Below, piece after piece: positions 7,893 through 16,459 of a stretch of 64,000 nt of DNA. The notes under the pieces were generated by a model. It had not been told where the DNA came from. It saw nothing but the letters and a program-made list of their open reading frames with translations, and ran no database searches. How positions within the stretch are numbered: position 1 is the first letter of the stretch; each line of letters opens with the position of its first letter. Origin of the DNA: Pseudomonas sp. B21-040 (lineage in GTDB: Bacteria; Pseudomonadota; Gammaproteobacteria; Pseudomonadales; Pseudomonadaceae); NCBI RefSeq assembly GCF_024748695.1, contig NZ_CP087176.1:1419501-1483500 (forward strand), in the 5' to 3' direction. The position numbers and the translations under genes were made by a program.

Positions 7893-9273
7893 GCCCAGCA
7901 GCCTGCGCTGGCGGTTGCTGTGGAACCTTGCGCTGTTGCTGGTGGTGTTAATGCTGGCCAGCGGTTTGAGTGCGTACTGGAATGGTCGCGAAGCGGCCGA
8001 CACCGCCTATGACCGTACGTTGCTGGCGTCGGCGCGAACGATCGCGGCAGGTGTCTCCCAGCGTGATGGAACGCTTAGCGCCGACGTGCCTTACGTGGCG
8101 TTGGATACGTTTGCCTACGACAGTGCCGGGCGCATTTTTTACCTGGTCAATGACATCCACCAGAATTTGATTTCCGGTTACGAGAACCTGCCCGCGCCGC
8201 CTCCGGGAACGCCTCGCACTGATGACTACCCGGCGCTGGCACGTTTTTACAACGCCACGTATCGGGGGCAGAACGTGCGGGTGGTCAGCCTGCTCAAGCC
8301 GGTCAGCGAGCCGAACATGAATGGCATGGCGGAAATTCGTGTGGCGGAAACCGATGAGGCGCGGGTCAGCATGGCGCGCAGTCTGGCCGCCGACACGTTG
8401 CTGCGCCTTGGCATGCTGGCGATTGGTGCGCTGCTGTTGGTTTGGTTTGCGGTGAGTGCGGCGTTGCGTCCGCTGGAGCGCTTGCGCACGGCCGTGGAGG
8501 AGCGCCAGCCCGACGATTTGCGACCGTTGCCGTTGGTGGAAGTGCAGCGCGAGTTGTGGCCGCTGGTGCGCGGGCTCAATCACTTTACCGAGCGGTTGCG
8601 CGAGCAGTTTGAGCGCCAAGCCCAGTTCATCGCCGATGCCGCCCATGAGCTGCGTACGCCGCTGGCGGCGCTCAAGGCGCGCCTTGAGCTTGGCCTGCGC
8701 ACGAATGAACCTGAAACCTGGCGCAGCACCCTGGAAAGCGCCGCCCAGGGCACGGATCGCCTGACTCACCTTGCCAACCAATTGCTCTCGTTGGCTCGGG
8801 TCGAAAACGGTGCCCGGGCGATTGCCGAGGGCGGTGCCCAGTTGCTGGATTTGAGTCAGTTGGCGCGCGAATTGGGCATGGCCATGGCGCCGTTGGCCCA
8901 CGCGCGCGGTGTTGCCCTGGCACTGGAAGCGGACGAGCCGGTGTGGCTGCGCGGTGAGCCGACGCTGTTGAACGAGCTGCTGAGTAATCTGCTGGATAAC
9001 GCCCTGGCTCATACGCCGTCGGGCGGCAATGTGATTTTGCGGGTCATGACGCCGGCGGTGTTGGAGGTCGAAGATGATGGCCCGGGGATTCCGGTCGATG
9101 AGCGGGATCGAGTGTTCGAGCGCTTTTACCGGCGCAATCAGCAGGTGGCCGGGTCGGGGCTGGGCCTGGCGATTGTCGGCGAGATCTGCCGTGCGCATTT
9201 GGCGCAGATCAGCCTGCACGATGGTGAACCGTCAGGATTGAAGGTTCGGGTGAGTTTTATTGCAGGAGAGTGA
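7885..9273 (+). CDS. tctE: Sensor histidine kinase TctE
   Basis: A 462-residue membrane kinase. A helix at about residues 12-32 and another at about 168-190 flank a periplasmic sensor region of the TctE N-terminal type. A linker follows, then the H-box ADAAHELRTPLAAL, the N-box NLLDNALAHT, the G1 box VEDDGPGIP and the G2 box GSGLGLAIV. All catalytic boxes look intact. It phosphorylates TctD in response to tricarboxylates. The start at 7885 gives the 8-base overlap with tctD, while the upstream in-frame alternative lies inside tctD. Confidence 0.92.
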   Translation: MHKPSSLRWRLLWNLALLLVVLMLASGLSAYWNGREAADTAYDRTLLASARTIAAGVSQRDGTLSADVPYVALDTFAYDSAGRIFYLVNDIHQNLISGYENLPAPPPGTPRTDDYPALARFYNATYRGQNVRVVSLLKPVSEPNMNGMAEIRVAETDEARVSMARSLAADTLLRLGMLAIGALLLVWFAVSAALRPLERLRTAVEERQPDDLRPLPLVEVQRELWPLVRGLNHFTERLREQFERQAQFIADAAHELRTPLAALKARLELGLRTNEPETWRSTLESAAQGTDRLTHLANQLLSLARVENGARAIAEGGAQLLDLSQLARELGMAMAPLAHARGVALALEADEPVWLRGEPTLLNELLSNLLDNALAHTPSGGNVILRVMTPAVLEVEDDGPGIPVDERDRVFERFYRRNQQVAGSGLGLAIVGEICRAHLAQISLHDGEPSGLKVRVSFIAGE

Positions 9274-9329
9274 ACACATCGTGTGTGGTGAAGGGGAGCA
9301 ATGGAGGTAAGCCCCCCTCGCTATATAGG

Positions 9330-10151
9330 CTAGTAAAACATCGAACGCGACTCTTCCAGTTCCTTGCACATCGCCTCGTTCTGCGGATCAATCCCAAGCT
9401 TCTTGAATGAAGGCACGTTGAACGCATCGATTTTTGCGAGTGGATGGTCGGTGTCCTTGTGGCAGTACAGGCTGGCCACTTGCACCAGATCGACATAGTC
9501 GACCTGCCCGGATTGACGGTTGAAGTCCAGGTACATCCCCGGCAGCTTCGCCAGCAATTCCGGAAACTCCCAGACCTTGAGCAGTTTTACGCCGATCAAA
9601 GGGTGAATGTGGTCGATCACATGGTTGAGGCTGACCGGGTCGGACAGCAGTTCATAGTGATCTTCGGCGTACGTCAAAATCGGCAACACGCCAATCTGAT
9701 GCACCAGGCCGCCGAGTGCCGCCTGGTCGGGTTTGAGTTGTGTGTAACTGCGGCACAGCGCATAGCTGACCCCGGCGATTTCCAGGCTTTTGCGCCAGAC
9801 ATCGCGCATTTTCTGTGCGACCACCTCGGAGCGGGCGTGGAAAATCTGTTCCATCACCAGGCCGATCGCCAGATTGCTGCTGTAATTGATGCCCAGCCGC
9901 GTGATGGCGGTGTGCAGGTCGTTCACTTCCTGAGTGGCGCGCAGCAGCGGGCTGTTGACCACTTTGATCAGGCGCGCCGACAGCGCCGTATCGCGGCCAA
10001 TTACTTTGCTCAGGGTGCTGACACTGATTTCCGGGTCTTCAGCGGCCTTGCGAATCTGCAGGGCCACTTCCGGTAACGTTGGCAGAACCAGGTCATCGTT
10101 ATCGATGGCCTCAACCAAATCCTGTTGGACCTTTTCCGCCAGATCGCTCAT
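9330..10151 (-). CDS. HDOD-domain protein
   Basis: A 273-residue protein made almost wholly of an HDOD domain. The family start LPTLPEVALQIRKAAEDP is at residues 23-40, followed by LSKVIGRDTALSARLIKVVNS and HTAITRLG. HDOD proteins resemble HD phosphohydrolases but usually lack the catalytic residues, and they act in signalling or motility control. No output domain is fused here. It converges with tctE (57 bases apart) and lies downstream of ygfZ on the same strand, so the two may share a transcript. Its partner is unknown. Confidence 0.88.
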   Translation of the reverse strand: MSDLAEKVQQDLVEAIDNDDLVLPTLPEVALQIRKAAEDPEISVSTLSKVIGRDTALSARLIKVVNSPLLRATQEVNDLHTAITRLGINYSSNLAIGLVMEQIFHARSEVVAQKMRDVWRKSLEIAGVSYALCRSYTQLKPDQAALGGLVHQIGVLPILTYAEDHYELLSDPVSLNHVIDHIHPLIGVKLLKVWEFPELLAKLPGMYLDFNRQSGQVDYVDLVQVASLYCHKDTDHPLAKIDAFNVPSFKKLGIDPQNEAMCKELEESRSMFY

Positions 10152-10185
10152 TTCTTTTCTCTAGGTGTTGCAACAAATGCTGCGG

Positions 10186-11127
10186 TTAGCGCTGGATTTC
10201 TAGATCGCGATCCAGTGAGTAAGGCAGGTCGAGCAAGTTCAGTGCAGGTCCTTCCAGGGCACCGAGATGAATGTCCCCGCCCTCGGCCGCTTCGGCTTGC
10301 AGCACGGCCAGGAGTTCAATGGTGTGTTCAGCATTGGCAGCCAGGACTACTTCGCCGATGGAACTGCCGTGGCTCGGGGAAAACAACGGCGTGCCAGGGG
10401 CCGGCAGTTCGCTGGCCTCCAGGGTCAGACGATACAAGCGACGCTTGAGTTTGCCCAGGTACTGCATGCGCGCGACGATTTCCTGGCCGGTGTAGCAGCC
10501 TTTCTTGAAGCTCACGCCGCCGACGGCTTGCAGATTGAGCATCTGCGGAATGAACAGCTCGCGTGTTTCCGGCATGACCTGACCGATCCCTGCGCGGATC
10601 TGGCCCAGCAGCCATTGGTTCAGATTGCCTTCGGCCAACAGGGTGGACAGCTTGCCTTTGATTGCGTCGGCTTGATCGGCGGCGACCCACAGTTCAGCGC
10701 GATCCGGCGAGACGCGGATGGCGATCAGGCCTTCGTGACGCACGACACTGTCGGTGTCTGCCGGTAATTCAAGACCGAGACTGCTCAGCGCGGTATCGCC
10801 ATGGTCGATCCCGAAACGGACCCAGGCGGCGCTTTCGTCGGTCAATTTGGATTTGGAGAACACGGCGTACTTTTTCAGGTCAGCCAACTGCGGTTCCAGC
10901 AGTTCGGTAGCCATGGCCAGCACAACGCCGTCGCTTTCCAGCAGGATGCGGAAACTCGACTGCATCCGGCCTTTTTGCGTGCAGCGTGCGCCAAGGCTGG
11001 CCTGGGTATCGCTTAAGTAGTTGAGGTTGCAGGTCAATTGGCCTTGCAGGAATTTACCAGCATCCACGCCGCGGACCGCGAGAACGCCTTCGTGAGACAG
11101 GGTGCAGAAAAAAGCAGAATCGGCCAT
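10186..11127 (-). CDS. ygfZ: tRNA-modifying/Fe-S cluster protein YgfZ
   Basis: A 313-residue folate-binding GcvT-like protein. The diagnostic motif KGCYTGQEIVAR (conserved cysteine) lies at about residues 209-220. YgfZ uses tetrahydrofolate and supports Fe-S enzymes such as MiaB. The N-terminal FLQGQLTCNL segment is typical of the family. It diverges from sdhE across 148 bases, a neighbourhood known in many Pseudomonas where ygfZ, sdhE and ygfX are grouped. Confidence 0.93.
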   Translation of the reverse strand: MADSAFFCTLSHEGVLAVRGVDAGKFLQGQLTCNLNYLSDTQASLGARCTQKGRMQSSFRILLESDGVVLAMATELLEPQLADLKKYAVFSKSKLTDESAAWVRFGIDHGDTALSSLGLELPADTDSVVRHEGLIAIRVSPDRAELWVAADQADAIKGKLSTLLAEGNLNQWLLGQIRAGIGQVMPETRELFIPQMLNLQAVGGVSFKKGCYTGQEIVARMQYLGKLKRRLYRLTLEASELPAPGTPLFSPSHGSSIGEVVLAANAEHTIELLAVLQAEAAEGGDIHLGALEGPALNLLDLPYSLDRDLEIQR

Positions 11128-11275
11128 GAGTCATCGCAGGGTAAAGAGTCTGGGGGACATCATAAGGTGGCGCCCTGGAAATGGGTAGTTCACAAAAGGA
11201 GGTGGTGCCCGACCAAAGCCGACTGTTCGACACTGTCCGGGGCTGTATACTTGCCGCCTATTTGAGGAGCGCTCC

Positions 11276-11530
11276 ATGGTCGAAGATGTTGAACTGAATC
11301 GCCTCTACTGGCACAGCCGCCGCGGCATGCTTGAGTTGGACGTGTTGCTGGTGCCGTTTGTGAAAGAAGTTTATGCGCACCTCAACGAAGTAGATCGTGC
11401 CTGTTACGTCCGGCTGCTCGAATGCGAAGATCAGGACATGTTCGGCTGGTTCATGGAACGCGCCGAATCGGAAGATCCAGAGCTTCAGCGCATGGTTCGC
11501 ATGATCCTGGACCGTGTCCAGCCCAAGTAA
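11276..11530 (+). CDS. sdhE: FAD assembly factor SdhE
   Basis: An 84-residue protein that helps attach FAD covalently to succinate dehydrogenase and fumarate reductase flavoprotein subunits. The family signature RRGMLELD, which contacts the flavoprotein, is at residues 16-23, and the size is exact for SdhE/YgfY. GAGGAGCGC lies just upstream of the ATG. The stop is followed one base later by the ygfX-like start, so the two are co-translated. Confidence 0.95.
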   Translation: MVEDVELNRLYWHSRRGMLELDVLLVPFVKEVYAHLNEVDRACYVRLLECEDQDMFGWFMERAESEDPELQRMVRMILDRVQPK

Positions 11531-11531
11531 T

Positions 11532-11966
11532 ATGTTCGAATGCCGCTGGCATGCCTCTCGGCAGTTGCTGGCGGCGTATGGTGTGGCCCAGCTGTTCGCG
11601 CTGGGTTCGTTGATTCTTCTATCCATACCGGCCTGGGCCAGCCTGCTCGGCATTGCGCTGTGCGCGGCTCACGGTTTTTGGGTGTTACCCAGACAGATCT
11701 TGCTCAAACACCCACAGGCCTTCTGCGGCTTGCGCCGGGTCGCCGATGGCTGGCAATTGTGGAATCGGGCCGCGGGTTGGCAAGCCGTGCAGTTGCGCCC
11801 GGACAGCCTGGCGCTGCCATTGATCGTGGTGCTGCGGTTTCGCCTGCGTGGCGAACGGCGGATCAGGTCGATCTGCGTACCCCGCGACTCGCAGGCGGCG
11901 GATGTGCACCGACGCCTGCGGGTTCGCCTCACGTTCAGTCGGCGTAGGTGGGCGGCACCAGAATAG
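11532..11966 (+). CDS. ygfX: YgfX/CptA-like membrane protein
   Basis: A 144-residue protein with two adjacent hydrophobic helices near the N-terminus (about residues 13-50) and a soluble basic C-terminal part, the layout of YgfX (CptA). That protein is encoded with SdhE and in Escherichia coli was described as a toxin acting on cell division proteins. Start 11532 is one base after the sdhE stop; an upstream in-frame GTG inside sdhE is less likely. Its last 32 bases overlap the convergent nadB end. Sequence similarity in this family is low, so the call depends on position. Confidence 0.75.
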   Translation: MFECRWHASRQLLAAYGVAQLFALGSLILLSIPAWASLLGIALCAAHGFWVLPRQILLKHPQAFCGLRRVADGWQLWNRAAGWQAVQLRPDSLALPLIVVLRFRLRGERRIRSICVPRDSQAADVHRRLRVRLTFSRRRWAAPE

Positions 11967-13551
11967 TGTCCAGGGCAACCGGGAGCATGTTGGGGTAGTC
12001 GAGGGTGTAATGCAGGCCCCGGCTTTCCTTGCGCGCCATGGCTGACTGGATCATCAGTTCCGCTACCTGAGCCAGGTTACGCAATTCGATCAAATCACGG
12101 CTGACCTTGTAGTTGCTGTAGAACTCGTCAATTTCGTCCAGCAATAGCTGCACACGGTGCTGGGCTCGTTGCAAGCGCTTGTTGGTGCGCACGATGCCGA
12201 CGTAGTCCCACATGAATCGCCGCAGTTCATCCCAGTTGTGCGCGATGATCACGTCTTCATCGGAATCGGTCACCTGGCTCGCATCCCAAATGGGCAGGGC
12301 GACTGGAATCGACACGTGCGGCAACTGCTCAAGAATGTCCGCTGCCGCCGAACGGGCATAAACGAAGCACTCCAGCAACGAGTTGCTGGCCATGCGGTTG
12401 GCGCCGTGCAGTCCGGTAAAACTGGTTTCGCCAATGGCATACAGCCCCGGTACGTCGGTGCGACCGTTTTGATCAACCATCACGCCGCCACAGGTGTAGT
12501 GCGCCGCTGGCACTACCGGAATCGGTTGCTTGGTGATGTCGATGGAAAACTCGAGGCAGCGTTCGTATACCGTCGGGAAGTGGGTCTTGATGAACGCTTC
12601 GGGCTTGTGGCTGATGTCCAGATAGACACAATCGACACCCAGGCGCTTCATTTCATGGTCGATGGCCCGGGCCACGATGTCCCGTGGTGCCAGTTCTGCG
12701 CGCGGGTCGAAGCGTTGCATGAAGCGATCGCCATTGGGCAGCTTCAAGTGCGCACCTTCGCCGCGCAGGGCCTCGGTGACCAAGAAGCTTTTTGCCTGCG
12801 GATGGTAAAGGCAGGTGGGGTGAAACTGGTTGAATTCCAGGTTCGCCACCCGGCAGCCAGAGCGCCAGGCCATGGCGATGCCGTCGCCGCAGGCTCCGTC
12901 GGGGTTGCTGGTATACAGGTAGACTTTGGCCGCGCCGCCGGAGGCGAGTATGACGAAGCGTGCGCCGTAGGTATCGACTTCGCCGGTCCCGCGATTGAGG
13001 ACATAGGCGCCGAGGCAGCGGTCGCCCTCAAGGCCGAGGCGTTTTTCGGTGATCAGGTCCACCGCGACCCGCTGTTCCAGCAATTCGATGTTCGGGCGTT
13101 GCCTGGCTTGGGCCAGTAGTGTTCTGAATATCGCAGCACCCGTTGCATCCGCAGCATGAATAATGCGCCGATGGCTGTGGCCACCCTCGCGGGTCAGGTG
13201 AAACTCGAAGCCGCCGTCTTCGGTGCCGGATTGTTCATCACGGGTAAAGGGCACGCCTTGGTCGATCAACCATTGGATCGCCTCTTTACTGTGCTCGACG
13301 GTAAAACGCACAGCGTCTTCATGGCACAGGCCACCGCCGGCGTTGAGGGTGTCATCGACGTGGGACTCGACGGTATCGGAGTCATCCAGAACGGCTGCAA
13401 CGCCGCCCTGGGCCCAGAATGTCGAGCCGTTGGCGAGGTCGCCTTTGCTCAGTACCGCAATGCGCAAATGACCAGGCAAGGTCAGCGCAAGGCTCAAACC
13501 GGCAGCACCGCTGCCAATGACCAGAACATCGTGTTGAAACTGTTGGCTCAT
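11935..13551 (-). CDS. nadB: L-aspartate oxidase NadB
   Basis: A 538-residue flavoenzyme that oxidises aspartate to iminoaspartate, the first step of quinolinate and NAD synthesis. The FAD dinucleotide motif [13 protein letters not shown] is at the N-terminus, the substrate-loop histidines and arginines ([16 protein letters not shown]) are present, and [21 protein letters not shown] is the family signature. I chose the ATG at 13551, which begins MSQQFQHDV; upstream in-frame codons give a tail unlike the family. It runs convergent to ygfX and divergent from algU. Confidence 0.95.
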   Translation of the reverse strand: MSQQFQHDVLVIGSGAAGLSLALTLPGHLRIAVLSKGDLANGSTFWAQGGVAAVLDDSDTVESHVDDTLNAGGGLCHEDAVRFTVEHSKEAIQWLIDQGVPFTRDEQSGTEDGGFEFHLTREGGHSHRRIIHAADATGAAIFRTLLAQARQRPNIELLEQRVAVDLITEKRLGLEGDRCLGAYVLNRGTGEVDTYGARFVILASGGAAKVYLYTSNPDGACGDGIAMAWRSGCRVANLEFNQFHPTCLYHPQAKSFLVTEALRGEGAHLKLPNGDRFMQRFDPRAELAPRDIVARAIDHEMKRLGVDCVYLDISHKPEAFIKTHFPTVYERCLEFSIDITKQPIPVVPAAHYTCGGVMVDQNGRTDVPGLYAIGETSFTGLHGANRMASNSLLECFVYARSAAADILEQLPHVSIPVALPIWDASQVTDSDEDVIIAHNWDELRRFMWDYVGIVRTNKRLQRAQHRVQLLLDEIDEFYSNYKVSRDLIELRNLAQVAELMIQSAMARKESRGLHYTLDYPNMLPVALDTILVPPTYAD

Positions 13552-13829
13552 TTCAGGATTCCGCTCAAAGCGACCCGGGTCGGGGTTGGCGCGAGACTGC
13601 TGTAACGGCGAGTCAGGGCGGCCACACAGCCCACTAGTATATAGAGGGGTGGGGCGGCACAATACCCGTGCACACATGGCATTGTGAAACTACTGTGACG
13701 GGAAAAACCTGACGCTTCGTCGGATGGTTTTTTGAACGGTTCGACGACAAGACGACTGTATCGTCGATTTAACAGTATTTTTCTATTCACGGTTGCACAA
13801 TGTCGGTGCCGTCTGGTTATAAATATTTG
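13552..13829. other. Intergenic region upstream of nadB
   Basis: This stretch between nadB and the algU promoters has no supported gene. Small open frames in it lack a good ribosome site. It presumably holds the nadB promoter, which I cannot place with confidence. Confidence 0.4.
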
Positions 13830-13857
13830 GAACTTTTGCCAAGGGCTCAAGATCAAT
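13830..13857 (+). promoter_or_regulatory. Candidate distal AlgU-dependent algU promoter
   Basis: GAACTT (13830-13835), a 17-base spacer and TCAAT (13853-13857) match the extracytoplasmic sigma consensus GAACTT-N16/17-TCtgA. P. aeruginosa algU has more than one autoregulated promoter, and this would be the distal one. It is weaker in the -10 than the proximal site. Confidence 0.5.
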
Positions 13858-14026
13858 AGACGGTTGCCTGATTCAAGGGACAGTGTCGGCTTCAGGTGCG
13901 GGATCTGCGGGTTGGATCCTTGCCGGCGAATCCGATGACAAGATTATTCGCGCAGCCGGGGAATCTCGCGCTGCGTTTTTCGTGCGTGCCGAATCAGAGC
14001 GCGCAGGAAACTTGCTTGGAGGGGGA

Positions 14027-14053
14027 GAACTTTTGCGAAAAGCCCGAGTCTAT
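14027..14053 (+). promoter_or_regulatory. Proximal AlgU-dependent algU promoter
   Basis: A perfect -35 GAACTT (14027-14032), a 16-base spacer and TCTAT (14049-14053) lie 60 bases before the algU start. This is the expected position and sequence of the autoregulated sigma-22 promoter that gives positive feedback once MucA is degraded. Confidence 0.75.
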
Positions 14054-14112
14054 GTTTGCAAGTCCGGTCGTTTAGTAATGCAAGCCTCCTCCGAGCTTAT
14101 CGAGGAGTGTTC

Positions 14113-14694
14113 ATGCTAACCCAGGAAGAGGATCAGCAACTGGTCGAGCGCGTTCAACGCGGCGACAAGCGTGCTTTCGATCTGCTAGTGCTGAAATACC
14201 AGCACAAAATTCTCGGGTTGATCGTGCGTTTCGTGCACGACACCCATGAAGCCCAGGATGTGGCACAAGAAGCCTTTATCAAGGCATACCGTGCACTTGG
14301 AAATTTTCGCGGGGACAGCGCGTTTTACACGTGGCTTTACCGCATCGCCATTAACACGGCGAAAAACTATCTGGTTTCACGCGGCCGCCGGCCGCCGGAT
14401 AGCGATGTCAGTTCCGAGGATGCAGAGTTCTACGATGGCGATCATGGCCTCAAGGATCTCGAGTCGCCAGAACGCGCGTTGCTGCGGGATGAGATCGAAG
14501 GCACCGTCCATCGAACCATCCAGCAACTGCCAGAAGATTTACGTACGGCATTAACTTTACGTGAATTCGATGGTCTGAGTTACGAGGACATTGCGGCAGT
14601 CATGCAGTGTCCGGTGGGTACCGTGCGCTCCCGGATTTTCCGCGCCCGGGAGGCCATCGATAAAGCCCTGCAGCCGTTGTTGCAGGAAAACTGA
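14113..14694 (+). CDS. algU: Extracytoplasmic-function sigma factor AlgU (RpoE, sigma-22)
   Basis: A 193-residue sigma factor starting MLTQEEDQQLVERV. Sigma-2 (HDTHEAQDVAQEAFIKAYRA, FYTWLYRIAINTAKNYL) and sigma-4 (DLRTALTLREFDGLSYEDIA, CPVGTVRSRIFRAREAI) regions are complete. It directs the envelope-stress and alginate genes and is held inactive by MucA. The ATG at 14113 matches the known protein start; an upstream in-frame ATG lies closer to the promoter but gives an atypical tail. It is first in algU-mucA-mucB-mucD. Confidence 0.97.
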   Translation: MLTQEEDQQLVERVQRGDKRAFDLLVLKYQHKILGLIVRFVHDTHEAQDVAQEAFIKAYRALGNFRGDSAFYTWLYRIAINTAKNYLVSRGRRPPDSDVSSEDAEFYDGDHGLKDLESPERALLRDEIEGTVHRTIQQLPEDLRTALTLREFDGLSYEDIAAVMQCPVGTVRSRIFRAREAIDKALQPLLQEN

Positions 14695-14724
14695 GACAGC
14701 GGCGATAGCCAAGAGAGGAACGCC

Positions 14725-15312
14725 ATGAGTCGTGAAGCCCTGCAGGAATCGCTGTCCGCAGTGATGGATAACGAAGCGGACGAACTGGAATTGCGTCGGG
14801 TACTGAATGCCTTTGACGATGTTGAAACCCGTGAAACCTGGGCTCGTTACCAAATCGCTCGGGCAGTCATGCACAAGGACTTGTTGCTTCCACGCCTGGA
14901 TATCGCTGCGGCAGTATCGGCTGCATTGGCCGATGAAGCCGTGCCGGCAAAAGCTTCCCGTGGTCCTTGGCGCAGCCTGGGTCGTCTGGCAGTCGCTGCA
15001 TCGGTAACACTTGCTGTGCTGGCTGGCGTTCGTTTGTACAATCAGGACGAGATCGCTGGTGTAGAACTGGCTCAGCAATCCAATCAACCGGGTCTGGCCG
15101 TTCCTCAGGTCAAGGGTCCAGCTGTATTGGCAGGCTACAATGAGAGTTCGGAAGCCACTGGCCCTATGGCCAACGGCGTATTGCAAGGTCAGCCAGGCTG
15201 GCACGATCAGCGTCTGCCAAGCTACTTGCGCCAACATGCTCAACAGGCTGCATTGAAAGGCACTGAAAGTGCGCTGCCTTATGCTCGTGCAGCAAGCCTG
15301 GAAAACCGTTAA
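14725..15312 (+). CDS. mucA: Anti-sigma factor MucA
   Basis: A 195-residue single-pass inner-membrane protein. The cytoplasmic N-terminus (SREALQESLSAVMDNEADEL) is the RseA-like AlgU-binding domain. A membrane helix lies at about residues 85-105, followed by the periplasmic part that MucB binds and that is cut in the AlgW/MucP pathway. Length matches the intact 194-195-residue protein, so no mucoidy-type truncation is seen. Confidence 0.96.
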   Translation: MSREALQESLSAVMDNEADELELRRVLNAFDDVETRETWARYQIARAVMHKDLLLPRLDIAAAVSAALADEAVPAKASRGPWRSLGRLAVAASVTLAVLAGVRLYNQDEIAGVELAQQSNQPGLAVPQVKGPAVLAGYNESSEATGPMANGVLQGQPGWHDQRLPSYLRQHAQQAALKGTESALPYARAASLENR

Positions 15313-15320
15313 GGAGGATC

Positions 15321-16277
15321 ATGCGCTCCATACCTCTACTTTCGCTTCTGCTCGCAGGCTGGATTGTTGTTCCAGCCCACGCTGATGAAGCCCAGGACTG
15401 GTTGACCCGCTTGGGTCAGGCCGAGCAACAGCAAAGCTTTCACGGCACATTCGTTTACGAGCGTAACGGTAGTTTTTCTACCCATAACATCTGGCATCGC
15501 GTCCAGGATGGCAAAGTCCGAGAGCGTTTACTCCAGCTTGACGGCTCCGCACAGGAAGTCGTACGCATTGATGGGCATACTCAATGCGTTAGCGGCACCC
15601 TGATAGCAGGACTTGGGGATACTCCCAACTCCGCTGCTCGTGCACTGGATCCCCAAAAGTTAAAGAATTGGTATGACCTTGCCGTCATTGGCAAGTCGCG
15701 TGTGGCTGGTCGTGCAGCGGTGATTGTTTCACTGACGCCACGTGATCAGCACCGATACGGTTTTGAGCTTCATTTGGATAAAGAGACCGGCCTGCCGCTC
15801 AAGTCATTGCTACTCAATGACAAAGGGCAGTTGCTGGAGCGATTCCAGTTCACGCAACTGGACACCGCCGAAGTGCCATCAGACCAGGATTTACAGCCCG
15901 GCGCCGAATGTAAGGCCATCACTTTTGACAGTGACAAGGCTTCCGCCGTTAAAGTGGCTCAAGTCTGGCATTCGGACTGGTTACCACCCGGTTTCGAGTT
16001 GACCAGCAGCAGTGCTAGAAAGGATCCGCAGACCAAGACCCAGGTCAATAGCCTGATGTATGACGACGGTCTGGCGCGGTTCTCGGTATTTCTCGAGCCA
16101 TTGAATGGCGCAACTGTGACGGACACTCGCACACAATTGGGACCAACCGTTGCTGTATCCCGGCGCCTGACCACGCCTCAAGGCGAAATGATGGTGACCG
16201 TGGTCGGTGAGATTCCGATTGGCACAGCTGAACGGATCGCGCTCTCCATGCGCAACGATGCCACTGCAACCCAGTAG
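15321..16277 (+). CDS. mucB: Periplasmic sigma-regulator MucB (RseB)
   Basis: A 318-residue exported protein with signal peptide [21 protein letters not shown] and the RseB N-terminal domain (QQSFHGTFVYERNG). It binds periplasmic MucA and shields it from the site-1 protease. The start lies 8 bases after mucA with GGAGG-type spacing. In P. aeruginosa mucC follows; here the next gene is mucD after 182 bases without an open frame resembling MucC. Confidence 0.95.
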   Translation: MRSIPLLSLLLAGWIVVPAHADEAQDWLTRLGQAEQQQSFHGTFVYERNGSFSTHNIWHRVQDGKVRERLLQLDGSAQEVVRIDGHTQCVSGTLIAGLGDTPNSAARALDPQKLKNWYDLAVIGKSRVAGRAAVIVSLTPRDQHRYGFELHLDKETGLPLKSLLLNDKGQLLERFQFTQLDTAEVPSDQDLQPGAECKAITFDSDKASAVKVAQVWHSDWLPPGFELTSSSARKDPQTKTQVNSLMYDDGLARFSVFLEPLNGATVTDTRTQLGPTVAVSRRLTTPQGEMMVTVVGEIPIGTAERIALSMRNDATATQ

Positions 16278-16340
16278 TGAGCCGATTTCGAAATGTTTGG
16301 TGAGCATTTCAAGTTGCAAACAAACCAGAATTTTTCTATA

Positions 16341-16372
16341 GGTCAGAGCCTCACGGCTCTGGCCTTGTTTTG
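16341..16372 (+). terminator. Hairpin and T-rich tail between mucB and mucD
   Basis: A 10-base stem (16341-16350 with 16355-16364, one G-U pair, tetraloop TCAC) is followed by TTGTTTTGTTG. It could partly terminate the algU-mucB transcript before mucD. A weak sigma-70-like pair, TTGCAA at 16314 and TATAGG at 16337 with 17 bases between, overlaps it, so a separate mucD promoter is also possible. Confidence 0.5.
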
Positions 16373-16459
16373 TTGTTCCCGGAACAAAAATACCGGCGTA
16401 TTGTTCCCGGTGTTCCTTGCTCCATATCGCTTAACCATGCTCGTCGTAACGGGAGCCGT

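Noticed and set aside
7948..9219. 423-codon minus frame opposite tctE
   Set aside because: It is a shadow of the intact sensor kinase, with no ribosome site and an arginine/glutamine-rich artefactual composition.
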